A DNA stretch of 64,000 bases from JBKQVT01 sp963727245 (GCA_963727245.1 CAVSFO010000011.1:124001-188000), one strand, 5' to 3'. Shown: positions 16,779-27,476, numbered from the stretch's first letter. Notes: a model not told the origin generated them from the sequence alone. Numbers and translations are program-made.

Positions 16779-16862
16779 GTATCCGGCACACGCCGCGTGC
16801 CGCTGGCAGTACGCCGCACACGCCGTGTGCGGTGAGATCGGCACACAGCGTGTGCCGGATAC
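16779..16862. repeat. Nested palindromes (family G), cruciform-forming
   Basis: Perfect 15-bp outer arms GTATCCGGCACACGC (16779-16793) and its inverse (16848-16862) enclose a perfect inner palindrome with 9-bp arms (16814-16832, core CGCACACGCCGTGTGCG). A third short palindrome (GGCACACAGCGTGTGCC) overlaps the outer right arm. It lies between two same-strand genes. Single copy in this window. Confidence 0.8.
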
Positions 16863-16893
16863 GGGTGTGCCCGCATACAATTCCGGTAATTCT

Positions 16894-17358
16894 ATGCGCA
16901 TCATTTCCGGCGGGCAGACGGGCGTGGATCGTGCGGCGCTGGACGCGGCGCTGGCGCTGGGGATTGCCCATGGCGGCTGGTGTCCGCGCGGCCGCCTGGC
17001 CGAAGACGGCCGCATTCCCGATGGGTACCAGTTGCAGGAGACGGAGACGGCGGATTATCCGCCCCGGACCGAGCGCAACGTCCGGGACTCGGACGCCACG
17101 CTGGTCCTCTGCCGCGGCGTGCCCACTGGCGGGACCGAATTGACCGTTCGCCTGGCCCGGGAGCACGGCCGGCCGTGCCTGGTTGTGGACCTGGACGCGG
17201 CGCCGTCGGCCGCCGCCGTGGCCGATTGGCTGCGGGCACACCAGGTCCGAATCCTCAACGTGGCGGGACCGCGCGAGAGCCAGAGTCCGGGGATTGCCGC
17301 CGCGGCGGCCGAATTCTTGCGGCAAGTGTTCGCCCTCTGGGCTGCCGGCGATTGCTAG
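16894..17358 (+). CDS. Putative molybdenum carrier (LOG/YpsA-like Rossmann) protein
   Basis: 154 residues from the ATG at 16894; the longer frame would start inside the palindromic repeat. MRIISGGQTGVDRAALDAAL, GWCPRGRLAEDG and DATLVLCRGVPTGGTELT define the family, a Rossmann-like fold with a GGQTGVD loop near an anion or nucleotide site. Relatives are annotated as putative molybdenum-cofactor carriers because of structural similarity to such proteins; the ligand here is not established. No molybdopterin gene is nearby. Confidence 0.8.
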   Translation: MRIISGGQTGVDRAALDAALALGIAHGGWCPRGRLAEDGRIPDGYQLQETETADYPPRTERNVRDSDATLVLCRGVPTGGTELTVRLAREHGRPCLVVDLDAAPSAAAVADWLRAHQVRILNVAGPRESQSPGIAAAAAEFLRQVFALWAAGDC

Positions 17359-17527
17359 GCGGTGGGAAATGGCCGCAAAAAGCGGCGAATCGGCTGCTCC
17401 GGCAGTGTGCCGCTGGCTCCGCCGGTGCTTCGGGAGGTTGACGTTCCATCGCGAATTGGGTACAAGTTGGGGTTGGCACACCGCTTGTGCCTGCTGGATT
17501 TGAGGATTCGCCGCGGGTGGCCGGACG

Positions 17528-20469
17528 ATGCACGAGGATCGCAAACAGCGCCTTGCCGACTTTGTTGCCTGGGTTGAGAAGCACATCAAGGGCGACGAGA
17601 AGGGTGAGTCGCAAATCTATCTGGACCACCTTTTCGCCGCGTTCGGCCGCAAAGGTGTGAAGGAGGCCGGGGCAGTCCTCGAACAGCGAGTGAAGAAGGC
17701 CGACAACGGCGGCACGGCGTTCGCCGACCTCGTGTGGAAGCCGGTCGTGCTCATCGAGATGAAGCGCCGTGGCGAAGACCTCAGCCGCCATTATCGCCAG
17801 GCGTTCGATTACTGGACCCGGCTGGTGCCCGGCCGGCCCCGTTACGCGGTCCTATGCAACTTCGACGAATTCTGGGTCTACGATTTTGAGACCCAGATGG
17901 ACACGCCCGTCGATAAGCTGGCCCTGGCGGACTTGCCGCAGCGTTACGGGCCGCTCGCCTTCCTGTTTCCCACGGACGAGAAACCGGTCTTCGGCAACGA
18001 TCAGGAATCGGTCACCCGGGCCGCGGCCGACCGGCTGGCCGTCTGCTTCAACAAGCTTATCGCGCGAAAGGTGGACCGTCCCGTGGCGCAGCGGTTCATC
18101 CTCCAGATGCTGGTGGCCCTGTTCGCCGAGGATATCGGGCTGCTAGAGCCCTACATGGTCACTCGCCTGCTGGAGGAGTGCAAGGAGCCTCGCGACAGTT
18201 TCGATCTGCTAGGCGGGCTTTTCTCGGCAATGAACACGCCGGGTGGGACCCTGGGCGGGCGATTTAAGGGGGTCGATTACTTCGACGGCGGCTTGTTCGC
18301 TCAGCCGGCGCGGCTGGAAATGTATCCCGACGAACTTGCCCAACTTCGTCAGGCGGCCCGATCCGACTGGTCGAAGGTGCGGCCGGAAATCTTCGGCACG
18401 CTGTTCGAGCACTCGACCGAAAAGGGCGAGCGGCACGCCCTCGGCGCGCACTTCACCAGCCCGGTCGATATCATGAAAATCGTCGGGCCAACGATTGTCG
18501 AGCCGTGGCGTGTGCAGATCGAAGGGGCGAAGACTGTCAAGCGCCTTCAGGAGTTGCGCCAGCGGATGCACGGCTTCACGGTATTGGACCCCGCCTGCGG
18601 ATCCGGCAACTTCTTGTACATCGCCTACCGCGAGATGAAACGGCTTGAAGCCCGCATCCACGAGCGCATCTGCGAGCTTTCCGCCAGCGTTGACCCGGCG
18701 CAGCGGGTATTCGGGTTCGTCACCGCCTCGAACTTCTACGGCATCGACATCATTCCTTTCGCCGTCGAGTTGGCGAAGGTGACGATGATGATTGCCCGGA
18801 AGTTCGCCATCGACGAACTGCACATCACCGAGCCCGCCCTGCCGCTGGACAACCTGGACGCCAACTTCCGCGTGTGCGACGCCCTGATCGACCCGTCGGG
18901 AAATCCGACCGCTTGGCCGAGGGTGGACGCAATCATCGGCAACCCGCCGTTCCTGGGCGCCAAGCGGCTCAAGCCCGAGTGGGGGCCCGATTACGTCAAC
19001 GCGGTGCGGAAGGCATATCCCGATGTGCCCGGCATGGCCGACTACTGCGTCTACTGGTTCCGCCGCGCCCACGACCATTTATCCCCATGCACGGTCGACG
19101 ACCCGCTGGGCGGCCGCGCCGGTCTGGTCGGCACGCAGAACATCCGCAACAATCAGTCGCGGGTCGGCGGCCTCGACCATATCGTCCGCGACGGCACGAT
19201 TCTGGAAGCCGTGGAGAACCAGCCGTGGTCGGGCGAGGCGAATGTTCACGTGTCGATCGTGAATTGGGCCAAGACGCAGGATACCGGCCTTTTGCCCCGA
19301 AAGCGGCGACTATGGTACAAGGTCGATCCGTCGCTGCCGCTGCTGGACGTCCAGCCGTCGAAACGCGGCCGGAAGGCGACGACCACGCCGGGCAGGCGGC
19401 GCGGGATCCGCAAGGACAAGTCCTTCGAGCTTGCGTATCGCGAGTGCGACGAATCAATTCGACACTTTCAGACCAACTGGACGTGAGCGGTGCAAGGATC
19501 CTGGCCGCGAGTTCGGGCGCATGTTACACCGGGCAGTATCCGCGCCACTCCGGCTTCATGCTTGATCGCACGGAGGCGAAAATGTTTCTGCACGCCGACA
19601 AGGCGAACCGGGACGTGGTGTGGCCGTTCCTGGTTGGTGCGGAGATGCTTACGACCGGCGCTCCAGAAAGATGGGTAATCGATTTCCAGACCAGGTCGGT
19701 CATTGAGGCCCAAGCGTACGCCCTTCCGTTTGCGCGCGTGGAGAAAGTTGTCCTGCCGTACATAAGAAAGAAGGCAAGGATCGAGCGGCAGAAAACGGGC
19801 AAGGGAACCGGCCAGGATCAGAACTGGCTGCACACGTGGTGGCAACACTTCCGCCCGCGACCGGAACTCATCGGGAAGCTCCTGAAACGTACGCGGTTCA
19901 TTGCCTGTTCGCGCGTTACCAAGCGCCCGGTTTTCGTGTTCTTGTCAACGGCGATACGGCCAGGGGATGCGCTTTCTTGCTTTGCGCTTAGCGACGATTA
20001 CAGTTTCGGTGTGCTTCAGTCGAGCATCCATTGGCGATGGTTCGTAGCGAAGTGTTCGAAGCTCAAATCCGACTTCCGCTACACGCCGGAGTCCGTCTTC
20101 GACACTTTCCCTTGGCCGCAAGGGTCGACTGCCGAGCAGACCGACGCAGTGGCGGACGCGGGGCGGGAAGTGCGCCGGGTTCGGAGCGAGGCCGTGGCCA
20201 AAGTCCACGGCGGTCTACGGGCCGTCTACCGAACCCTGGAACTGCCCGGAAAGAACCCGTTGAAAGACGCCCACGCCGCCTTGGACGCCACCGTGCTGGC
20301 CGGCTACGGCTTTTCGCCCAAGAAGGACCTACTGGCTCAGTTGCTCCGGCTGAACCGGGAAGTTGCTTCCCGCATCGACTCCGGCGCGACGGTGGTCGCA
20401 CCCGGCGTCCCGCCCAGCTACCCCGACCCCGCACGGCTGGTCACCGACGACTGTGTGCGGGCGGAGTGA
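17528..20469 (+). CDS. MmeI-like type IIL restriction-methylation enzyme, one frameshift
   Basis: A single protein of about 980 residues after repair. The N-terminal nuclease has D67-x9-E77-x-K79 (FADLVWKPVVLIEMK), nearly the D70-x9-ExK spacing of MmeI. A helical linker follows, then a gamma-type adenine methyltransferase with motif I DPACGSGNFLYIAY (about 353) and motif IV IIGNPPF (about 468). The C-terminal target-recognition part (DFQTRSVIEAQAY, FVWPFLVGAEM-like) is in another frame: a base is missing near 19448-19455, where SFELAYRECD changes to INSTLSDQLDVSGA. Type IIL enzymes methylate one strand and cut about 20 bases away, so they need no partner genes, and none is seen. Left uncorrected, the enzyme would lack DNA specificity. 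Confidence 0.88.
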
Positions 20470-20687
20470 CGGGGGAACGGGAAAAAGAACTGCTGGTTGT
20501 GGGGGAACGCGTCCCGCGCGATCTGCCGGCCCAAAAACGGCAAACGGGCCGCTCCGCCCCGAGGTCTTCCCGTGGCGGCCGGCCCGGTGGATAATGGACG
20601 CAAGCCCGCGGAGAAACGGCCTGTGACCACGTACCCTGAACCTTTGCCTCCCATCGCCAACAAGTCCAAAACCGCCCTGAGGGCGCC

Positions 20688-23003
20688 GTGGCGCGGACGG
20701 CCAATTGGCTCGTCGGCCTCACGGCCGCGGTGCTGCTGGCGGCCTCCGTGGGCGGATACCTCTACGACCGCAAGCAACGCGAGACCATCACCGCCGCCTA
20801 TCTCCGCCTGCAAGTGACCGGCCCGGCCGCCCTGCAAGCGGGCACGCCCGCCGAGTTCAGCATGACCACCACGACCATCACGGGCGAGCCGCTGCCCTCG
20901 TCGATCGAGTTCTCACTGCACTCGCCGGACGGCAAATGCCAGGAGAAGCACGTGGAGACGTCCGACGAGAGCGGCCGCTTGCGCGTCGCCATCCCGGCCG
21001 AGCTGGCCTTGCCCGCGCGAGCGGAACTCGTCGTGACGGCCGTACACGCCGGCCTGCGCGAGGAAGTCAAAACCGTGCTGGCGGTCCAGCCCGCCCAATT
21101 GGCCACGCAACTGACCCTCGACAAAGCCGTGTACCGGCCGGGCGAAACGGTCTATTACCGCTCGCTGACGCTGGCCCGCTACGGGCTGACCGCCGCCGGC
21201 GCGGGGCCGGTCCACTTCGAGGTCCTCGATCCCAGCGGCGTGCTGGTGCCCAAGTCGCCGCTGGAGGGCCTGACCGACCGTGGCGTGGGCAACGGCGTCT
21301 GGGCCATCCCCGAAGACGCCCGCCAGGGGCAATATACGCTGGTCGCCCGCAGCATGGATCACGCCTTTGCCCAACAAGAGCGGTCCTTCGTCGTTCGCCG
21401 TGCGTCGGGGGCGAAAGCGGCGGCGAAGAACGTGCCGGGCGAGATCGCCGTGACGTTCTATCCCGAGGGGGGCGCGCTGGTGCCGGGGCTGGAGAACCGC
21501 GTCTATTTCAGCGCCCGCGACCCGCTGGGCAAGCCGGTCCACCTCCAGGGCCTCGTCGCCGCCAGCGACGGCCAGGACGTTGCCGTGGCGGACACGAACG
21601 AGGAGTTCAGCCTGGTGCCCAGCGAAGGGCTGTCCTATCGGCTGAAGATTTCCAACCCCAAGGGCATCGGCCAAGAGCCCCCGTTGCCTGCGGTGGCCAG
21701 CGATCGGAAGATCGTCGTCAGCGCCGGCAGCGGCGTTTTCGCGGCCGGCGCCCCGCTGGAGTTCACCATTCGGGCGGCCAAGGAGGGCATTCCGCTGGCG
21801 GTGGTGGCCCGCTGCCGCGGCGTGCCGGTCGGCGAGCAAACGCTGATCACCACGCTGCAAGGCCGCGATCATGGCGCCATCGCCGTGGTCGTTCCCCTGG
21901 ACGAGCAGGCCGGGGGCGTGATCCACCTGACGGTCTATGACTACAGCAGCAGCCCGCCGCAGGTCGTGGCCCAGCGCGCGGTCTATCGGCCGATGGCGCG
22001 GCGGCTGACGGTCCGGGCGGCGGAGCACCCCGCGCCGTACGCACCCGGCGGCAAGGTCGGACTGACCGCGATCGTTGCCAATGAAAAAGGCGACCCGGTC
22101 GGGGCGGTCCTGGGCCTCAGCGTGGTCGGGCGGAAGTCGCTCGGCCCGTCCGGCGGACGCCCGCTGGGCGCCGTCGCGCCGTTCCTGTGCGGCGGCGAAG
22201 CGGACGGGCCGGGGGAGTTCGACGGCGCCGAGTTCTACCTTTCCGACGACAAGGACGCGGCCGTGGCCATGGATCTGCTCTTGGGCACGCAAGCCGGGCG
22301 GCCCGTGGCGGAGGCCGGCGCGCCGCCACTGATGTTCGACAACTTGAACCAACTGCGGGCGCAATATGAAAAGAGCCTCAGCCAGTACCAGGAGACGCGG
22401 ACCCAGGTGCTGCGCGCCGTGGTGGCGCTGTGTTTCTTCGGCGGCCTGGGGCTGTTGCTCTTCGTGACGATGTTGGCCCTGCTGAAGATCGTCTCGGGGC
22501 TACGGCTGTGGCTTCCCACCGTGGCGGTGGCCGCCTGCTGCGTGCTGATCGGCTTGGGCCTCATGGAGCCCGGACGGCACAAGATGGTTCAGAAGGCCGT
22601 ACCCTTCGTGCCCTCCAGCGTCAATCCGCCCGCCGAGGCCGGCGATCGGCCGCGGCCTGCCAAGGACGCCGCTCTGAAAACCCTCAAAACCTTCACCGTC
22701 AGTCCCTACGCTTATCATCTTGCCGCCGGCTCGCCCCGCAGGCAGAGCGACGGCGGGGAAACGCTCTATTGGAATCCCCTGGCGATTGCCGGCCCCGATG
22801 GCCGCGTGCAGATCGACTTCGACCTTCCCGATGGGCTGGCCGCCTTCGAGGTACGGGCCGACGCCTGTGGCGACGGCCGCATCGGCTGCGGCCGGTGGGA
22901 AGTAGCAACAAAGGCGGAGGGCGGAGGGCGGAAGGGGGAAGGCGGACACGGGAAGGCGGAGGGGCACGCCCCAAGCCCACCGGCTGCGGCCGGTGGGAAG
23001 TAG
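20688..23003 (+). CDS. Alpha-2-macroglobulin-like (MG2) membrane protein, truncated by repeats
   Basis: 771 residues from a GTG start. A membrane helix (7-24) is followed by stacked beta domains; residues 145-230 match MG2 (DKAVYRPGETVYYRSL). Two more membrane helices lie at about 574-600 and 605-625. Residues 690-735 begin another macroglobulin domain (LYWNPLAIAGPDGRV, FDLPDGLAAFEVRADACGDGRIG), but at that point the frame enters the family F repeat and ends in low-complexity KAEGGGRKGEGG. Macroglobulin-like proteins normally continue for hundreds of residues here, and no such sequence follows. It has no visible thioester motif. Probably a surface or envelope protein, now truncated. Confidence 0.7.
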   Translation: MARTANWLVGLTAAVLLAASVGGYLYDRKQRETITAAYLRLQVTGPAALQAGTPAEFSMTTTTITGEPLPSSIEFSLHSPDGKCQEKHVETSDESGRLRVAIPAELALPARAELVVTAVHAGLREEVKTVLAVQPAQLATQLTLDKAVYRPGETVYYRSLTLARYGLTAAGAGPVHFEVLDPSGVLVPKSPLEGLTDRGVGNGVWAIPEDARQGQYTLVARSMDHAFAQQERSFVVRRASGAKAAAKNVPGEIAVTFYPEGGALVPGLENRVYFSARDPLGKPVHLQGLVAASDGQDVAVADTNEEFSLVPSEGLSYRLKISNPKGIGQEPPLPAVASDRKIVVSAGSGVFAAGAPLEFTIRAAKEGIPLAVVARCRGVPVGEQTLITTLQGRDHGAIAVVVPLDEQAGGVIHLTVYDYSSSPPQVVAQRAVYRPMARRLTVRAAEHPAPYAPGGKVGLTAIVANEKGDPVGAVLGLSVVGRKSLGPSGGRPLGAVAPFLCGGEADGPGEFDGAEFYLSDDKDAAVAMDLLLGTQAGRPVAEAGAPPLMFDNLNQLRAQYEKSLSQYQETRTQVLRAVVALCFFGGLGLLLFVTMLALLKIVSGLRLWLPTVAVAACCVLIGLGLMEPGRHKMVQKAVPFVPSSVNPPAEAGDRPRPAKDAALKTLKTFTVSPYAYHLAAGSPRRQSDGGETLYWNPLAIAGPDGRVQIDFDLPDGLAAFEVRADACGDGRIGCGRWEVATKAEGGGRKGEGGHGKAEGHAPSPPAAAGGK

Positions 23004-23109
23004 CAACCAAGGCGGAAGGCGGAAGGCGGACGGCGGAGGGCGGACGGGGGAAGGCGGACGGGGGAAGGCGGAGGGGCACACCCCAAGCCCACCGGCTGCG
23101 GCCGGTGGG
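22883..23109. repeat. Family F repeat: two ~100-bp units with GGCGGA tracts
   Basis: The unit starts CGGCTGCGGCCGGTGGGAAG (22883, 22981, and a partial third at 23093), continues with an irregular GGCGGA/GGAAGG purine tract and ends GGGGCACNCCCCAAGCCCACCGG. The palindrome CCCACCGGCTGCGGCCGGTGGG recurs at each junction. The first unit and part of the second are translated as the C-terminus of the macroglobulin-like protein. Confidence 0.8.
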
Positions 23110-23251
23110 AACAGCCAACCGCCGGTTCTAACCAGGGGGCCGCTTGACCCGTCGCCGGTTTGTGCGAAAATTCCTTCGCAGTCAAATTGCACGTCGACTT
23201 CGTGGCGTTTTTGGACCCCCGTTCCTTCACCAACCAACCGAGGCTCCACAC

Positions 23252-23644
23252 ATGGGAATGCTCAAAGAGTTCCGAGACTTCGCCGTCAAGGGCAATGCCA
23301 TCGACATGGCGGTGGGAATTGTCATCGGTGCGGCGTTCGGCAAGATCGTCACGTCGCTGGTCAACGACATCATCATGCTGCCGCTGGGCCTGCTGCTGGG
23401 CCGGATGGATTTTTCCAGCCTGGCCATCCATCTCGGCGGCAAACCGGCGATCAGGTACGGCATGTTCATCAATTCGGTGCTGGATTTTACGATCGTGGCC
23501 TTCGCGATTTTCCTGGTCGTCAAGCAGATGAACCGGCTGAAGCAAGCGCCGGCGCCGGCGACCAAGGAGTGCCCGCAGTGCTGCACCGCGATTCCAATCC
23601 GGGCCCATCGCTGCCCGAATTGCACGTCGGAATTGACCGCTTGA
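23252..23644 (+). CDS. mscL: Large-conductance mechanosensitive channel MscL with zinc ribbon
   Basis: 130 residues. MGMLKEFRDFAVKGNAIDMAVGIVIGAAFGKIVTSLVNDIIMLPLG is the family N-terminus: amphipathic helix, pore-lining helix with the AVGIVIGAAFG gate, and the loop. TM2 is FINSVLDFTIVAFAIFLVV. The C-terminus departs from the Escherichia coli protein: after KQMNRLK comes CPQCCTAIPIRAHRCPNC, two CxxC knuckles forming a likely zinc ribbon in the cytoplasm. MscL releases solutes on hypo-osmotic shock. Similar zinc-ribbon MscL tails occur in other Bacteroidetes- and planctomycete-like lineages. Confidence 0.95.
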   Translation: MGMLKEFRDFAVKGNAIDMAVGIVIGAAFGKIVTSLVNDIIMLPLGLLLGRMDFSSLAIHLGGKPAIRYGMFINSVLDFTIVAFAIFLVVKQMNRLKQAPAPATKECPQCCTAIPIRAHRCPNCTSELTA

Positions 23645-23817
23645 TGTTGATCCTGGCTTGCGGCCCGTCTTGCGATTGACGAAAAAATGTCGCCAGGGGG
23701 GGACGGAGGGAGCAGCGCGGAGGGAAAGCCATTGAAAAATTTGCCGCGAAGTGCTAGGCTCCAGGATGGAGGGCAGCCGATCTTGGCGGTAGCGGACAGA
23801 AGAAGGAGGACGTGGCC

Positions 23818-24507
23818 ATGTCGATGATTTGGATTGGGGTGCTGGTCTTGGCGGCGCCGCCCTTGGGGGTGCCAAGTTCGACGGCGGCAACCGCGGGGAC
23901 AGCGACGCCGGCAGTATCGTCGTCGGCGACGCCGGGCGCTCAGGCCGGGTCGCCGCAGGCGCGGCTCGGCAGCGGCCGGAAACTGGCCGATGCGGTCCAT
24001 GCGGCGTTGCAGCGCTGGGCGCACGCCAACGAGAAGAATGCCGAGGCGGCGGCGCGCGAGTTTCTCGTGCTCTACAAGGAACTGCGGGCCGACAAGCGCT
24101 TGGCCATCGACGAGCGCGGCGAGCTTCGCGGGCTGGTCCGCGGCCGGCTGGTGCGGTTGTCGAAGATGATCGCCGCCGCTGCCGCCCGCCACGCGCCATC
24201 GGCCCAGCAGCAACCCGGGGCGGTGGCGAAGCTTGCTCAACCGGCGGCGGTGTTGGCGCAGGCGGCAGCCGGCGGCGGGGCGGCCGGCCTGGGGCCCGGC
24301 GGGGCGGGCAAGCCGGATGACGATTACGGCCCCAGCCTCGTCGAACTGATCGAAACCACGATTGCCCCCGACACCTGGGACGTCAACGGCGGGCCGGGCT
24401 CGATCTATTACTGGCGGAACCAGCACGCCCTGGTCATCCGTGCCACCGCCGAGGTCCATGGGGTCGTCGGCGACCTGATGGACCAACTGGACGCCGCCGG
24501 CCATTGA
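23818..24507 (+). CDS. Secreted protein, planctomycete-type C-terminal domain
   Basis: 229 residues. The ATG at 23818 is chosen over the GTG at 23812 because AAGGAGG lies 8 bases upstream of it. A signal peptide (1-20, MSMIWIGVLVLAAPPLG) precedes an Ala/Ser/Thr-rich stretch, a helical region (KLADAVHAALQRWAHANEKNAEAAAREF), an Ala/Gly linker, and a 60-residue C-terminal unit: LVELIETTIAPDTWDVNGGPGSIYYW, ALVIRATAEVHGVVGDLMDQL. That closing unit recurs in exported planctomycete proteins and looks like the short beta-alpha modules of secretin N-domains. Function unknown. Confidence 0.65.
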   Translation: MSMIWIGVLVLAAPPLGVPSSTAATAGTATPAVSSSATPGAQAGSPQARLGSGRKLADAVHAALQRWAHANEKNAEAAAREFLVLYKELRADKRLAIDERGELRGLVRGRLVRLSKMIAAAAARHAPSAQQQPGAVAKLAQPAAVLAQAAAGGGAAGLGPGGAGKPDDDYGPSLVELIETTIAPDTWDVNGGPGSIYYWRNQHALVIRATAEVHGVVGDLMDQLDAAGH

Positions 24508-24689
24508 CCGGTGCTGCCGGTGGCGGGCGGGCCCTTATTCGCTGCCGCGCGTGCGAAAACGACTTCACACGGGCGTGCGAATATCATCGCGCTCCCCCCG
24601 ATCGTGGCCTTTGGCAGGCCGTCACCGCCGGTTCAACCCGCCCAATCGCTACTTGGCGGCCGTGGGGCGGCGCAAATCCGTGGCATTTA

Positions 24690-24719
24690 TTGGCCAAAAC
24701 CTTGCCAATCGGTTACTAT
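24690..24719 (+). promoter_or_regulatory. Candidate promoter of the cyclophilin-fusion gene
   Basis: TTGGCC (24690-24695), an 18-bp spacer and TACTAT (24714-24719) lie 67 bp before the ATG at 24787. The rest of the 279-bp gap (24508-24786) shows nothing recognisable. Confidence 0.45.
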
Positions 24720-24786
24720 CAAGCTAGGTGTCTGCTTTATCGGTTTGGGCAATTCGGGCTAACTCTTCTTTTGGCGGAGCACAGCG

Positions 24787-27476
24787 ATGGCGATCTTTGG
24801 CTTGTTTCGTAACTCCAAGGCGGCGCGACACGCAAAAAAATCCCGGCAAACCGACTGGCGGTCTCGCCAGGCAATTCTGGAACCCTTGGAACAGCGCTGC
24901 ATGTTGTCGTCAAGCCCGCTGAGCGTGGCGGGGCTGTCCACCACCGGGACCAACGACGAGACGGTCGTTGCCGGCTCGCCCCTGATGATCTCCCTGCCGG
25001 GCAGCGGGGCCACGGACATCACCTACACCGCCACCAGCAGCAACTCGAGCGCCCTGGCGCCGACCATCTATATGCCGTCGTCGAGCAACACGGTCATCCA
25101 AATTGCGGTCCACGGCACGAACGCAAGCGGCATGACGACCTTTGCCGGCGACATGGATTTCATGCTCTTCGGCAGCCTTACCGACTTGACGGCGGCCGTC
25201 CAGTTCTTCACCAACCTGGTGAACCAGTCCTTCTACGACAGTGCGCCGGGCGACAGTTTGGCGGCGGACGGCGGCAAGATGATCTTCTTCCGCAACGATG
25301 GTTCCAGCGGCGTGCTGCAAGCCGGCAGCACGAACAACACCCCCAGCGGCGGCGGCTCCGGCAGCTCCTTCGACGACGCCTACGATTCCAACCTCGTGTA
25401 TTCTGAGGCCGGCGTGCTGGCCATGGCCAAGGCCGGCAACGACGGCAACGACTCCCAGTTCTTCATCACCAACGCGGCCGAGGCATCGTATGATTTCCGC
25501 TATACGGCGATCGGCTTTATTGTCGAGGGCAGCGCCATCCAACAGGACATTATCAACGCGCCGACGACCTATAACTCGTCGACAGAAATGTATAAGCCCA
25601 CCAACCCCGTGATCATCGACAGCATCTCGGTCATCAGCGACAGCACGGACGGCGTGCTGGAGCTGGCCGCCCCGTCGACGTCGGCCGGCCTGTCCTATAC
25701 GGTCACCTTGAACGTGATGGACGGCACCGCGGCCGACGAGATCAGCTACAAGCTCAACGTCACCGTCCAGGCTTCGACGTCGTCAAATTCCCCCAACGAG
25801 CCTTACTTGGAGAGGCAGAACCTTACCCCGATCCAGATCACCTCCGGCCAGACCGTGTCGGAAAACCTGGCGAGCTCGACCTACGATCCCGCGGGCGTCA
25901 CGGTGTTTTACGCCTATAACGAAGAGACGCCGTCCAACGGCTCGTTGTCCATCAGCAATTGGAGCTATACGGCAGGCACGTACAGCCTGACGGCCGCGTC
26001 CGGCTTCGCCGGCGTCAGCGAGGTCTACCTGGGCGTGGAGAACACCACCGACGAGAGTTCGAGTGGCAACGGCACTTACGATACCCACTTGGTGCCCGTG
26101 CTGGTGACGCCCACGGCCCCCACGCTCACATTGCTGTCGCCTTCCACGTCGAGCGCCGCGGGCATCGCCACGGGCGTCGACAATTCGCTGGAGTTCCAGG
26201 TGAGCGGCTTGTTCAGCGGGCTCACCGTCGATATCTACTGCGACGGCAGCAGCACTCCGATCGCAACCGGCACCGCCACCGGCAGCACCCTGGACCTCAC
26301 CACCAACAGCGCGACCACGCTGCCCCCCGGCGTCCACACGTTCACGGCCACGCAAACCTATTCGACGAGCGACATCAACGTCGGCAACAACGACTCAGCG
26401 GAAACCCTGGTCAGCCAGCCGTCGTCAACGCTGTCGCTCACCGTCAACACCTCGGTGGTGAACTTGTCCGGTGGCACCAAGTTCACGTTGCGGCGCTCGG
26501 GCGCCTATTTGCAACTGGTCAACGACACCACCGGCGTGGCCCTGTTGAACCAGACCATCGCGTCGATCTCCGCCATCCAGATCAACGGGGCCGCCGGCGC
26601 GGCGGACCAAGTCACCGTCAACATGCTCTACGGCGGCGCCTTCACGCTGCCCAATGGACAGGTGACGTTCACCGCCGGCAGCGGCTCGCCGGGCGACCTG
26701 CTGGTCTTCCAGGGCGCGAACGTCGCCGACACCTTGACCCTCAACAACACGTCCCTGGTGGCCGGCGGCCTGACCATCGGGTATACGAACCTGCAAGGGA
26801 TCACGCTCAAGGGCGGCACCGGCGCCGACAATTACGTGCTCAACTCCAGCCCGGCCAGCGTCAAGATCATCGACGCCGCCGGCGTCAACGCCTTGAATTT
26901 CTCCGGCGACACGGCCGGCAAGGGCATTACGTTGAACCTGGGACTCAACGCCGGCCAGGCGCAAACCATCGCGCCCTGGGGAAAGACCCTCGCGCTGACC
27001 GGCACGTTCCAGGACTTGACGGCCACCCCCTACGCCGACGTGCTCACCGGCGGCAGCGCCGCCTGCATCATCCGCGGCGACGGCGGCAACGACGTCATCC
27101 GCGCGGGCAGCGGCAATACCGTGCTGGTGGGCGGCGTCGGCAACAACACCCTCTACGGCGGTTCGGGCACCTGCGTCTTGATCGCCGGCGGCGGCGGCAC
27201 CAGCACGCTCGACGGCGGCAGCGGCAACACCATGTTGATCGGCGGCAGCACCAGCTACGACGCCAACGACGCGGCCCTGCTGTCCATCCTGAATAACCTG
27301 ACGGCGGCCGAGGTGCACACGGGCGCACCCGCATCCCCGTGAGCAACCCCACCGCCGGCGCCTATCCCCTCACCATGGGCAAGACCGTCAAGGATTCCGG
27401 CACGGCAGACACGCTGGTAGAGGGAACGGGAGCGACCTGGTTCCTCCCCGGCGCCCACGACAGGGTGATCTATTGA
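24787..27476 (+). CDS. Exported LEPR-xLL / cyclophilin / RTX-like fusion protein
   Basis: About 895 residues after repair. The N-terminus is basic (RNSKAARHAKKSRQ), followed by LEPLEQRCMLSS (31-42), a form of the LEPRxLL motif on large exported planctomycete proteins. Residues 95-285 form a cyclophilin-type prolyl isomerase with the diagnostic GVLAMAKAGNDGNDSQFFIT. Several Ig/cadherin-like beta domains follow, then Ca-binding RTX-like repeats (GDGGNDVIRAG, GGSGNTMLIGG; about 757-820). The open frame stops at 27342, but after one missing base near 27322-27328 it continues as NPTAGAYPLTMGKTV to TGA 27474-27476, matching the ending of such proteins. Probably cell-surface or extracellular; whether the isomerase is active is untested. 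Confidence 0.85.
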
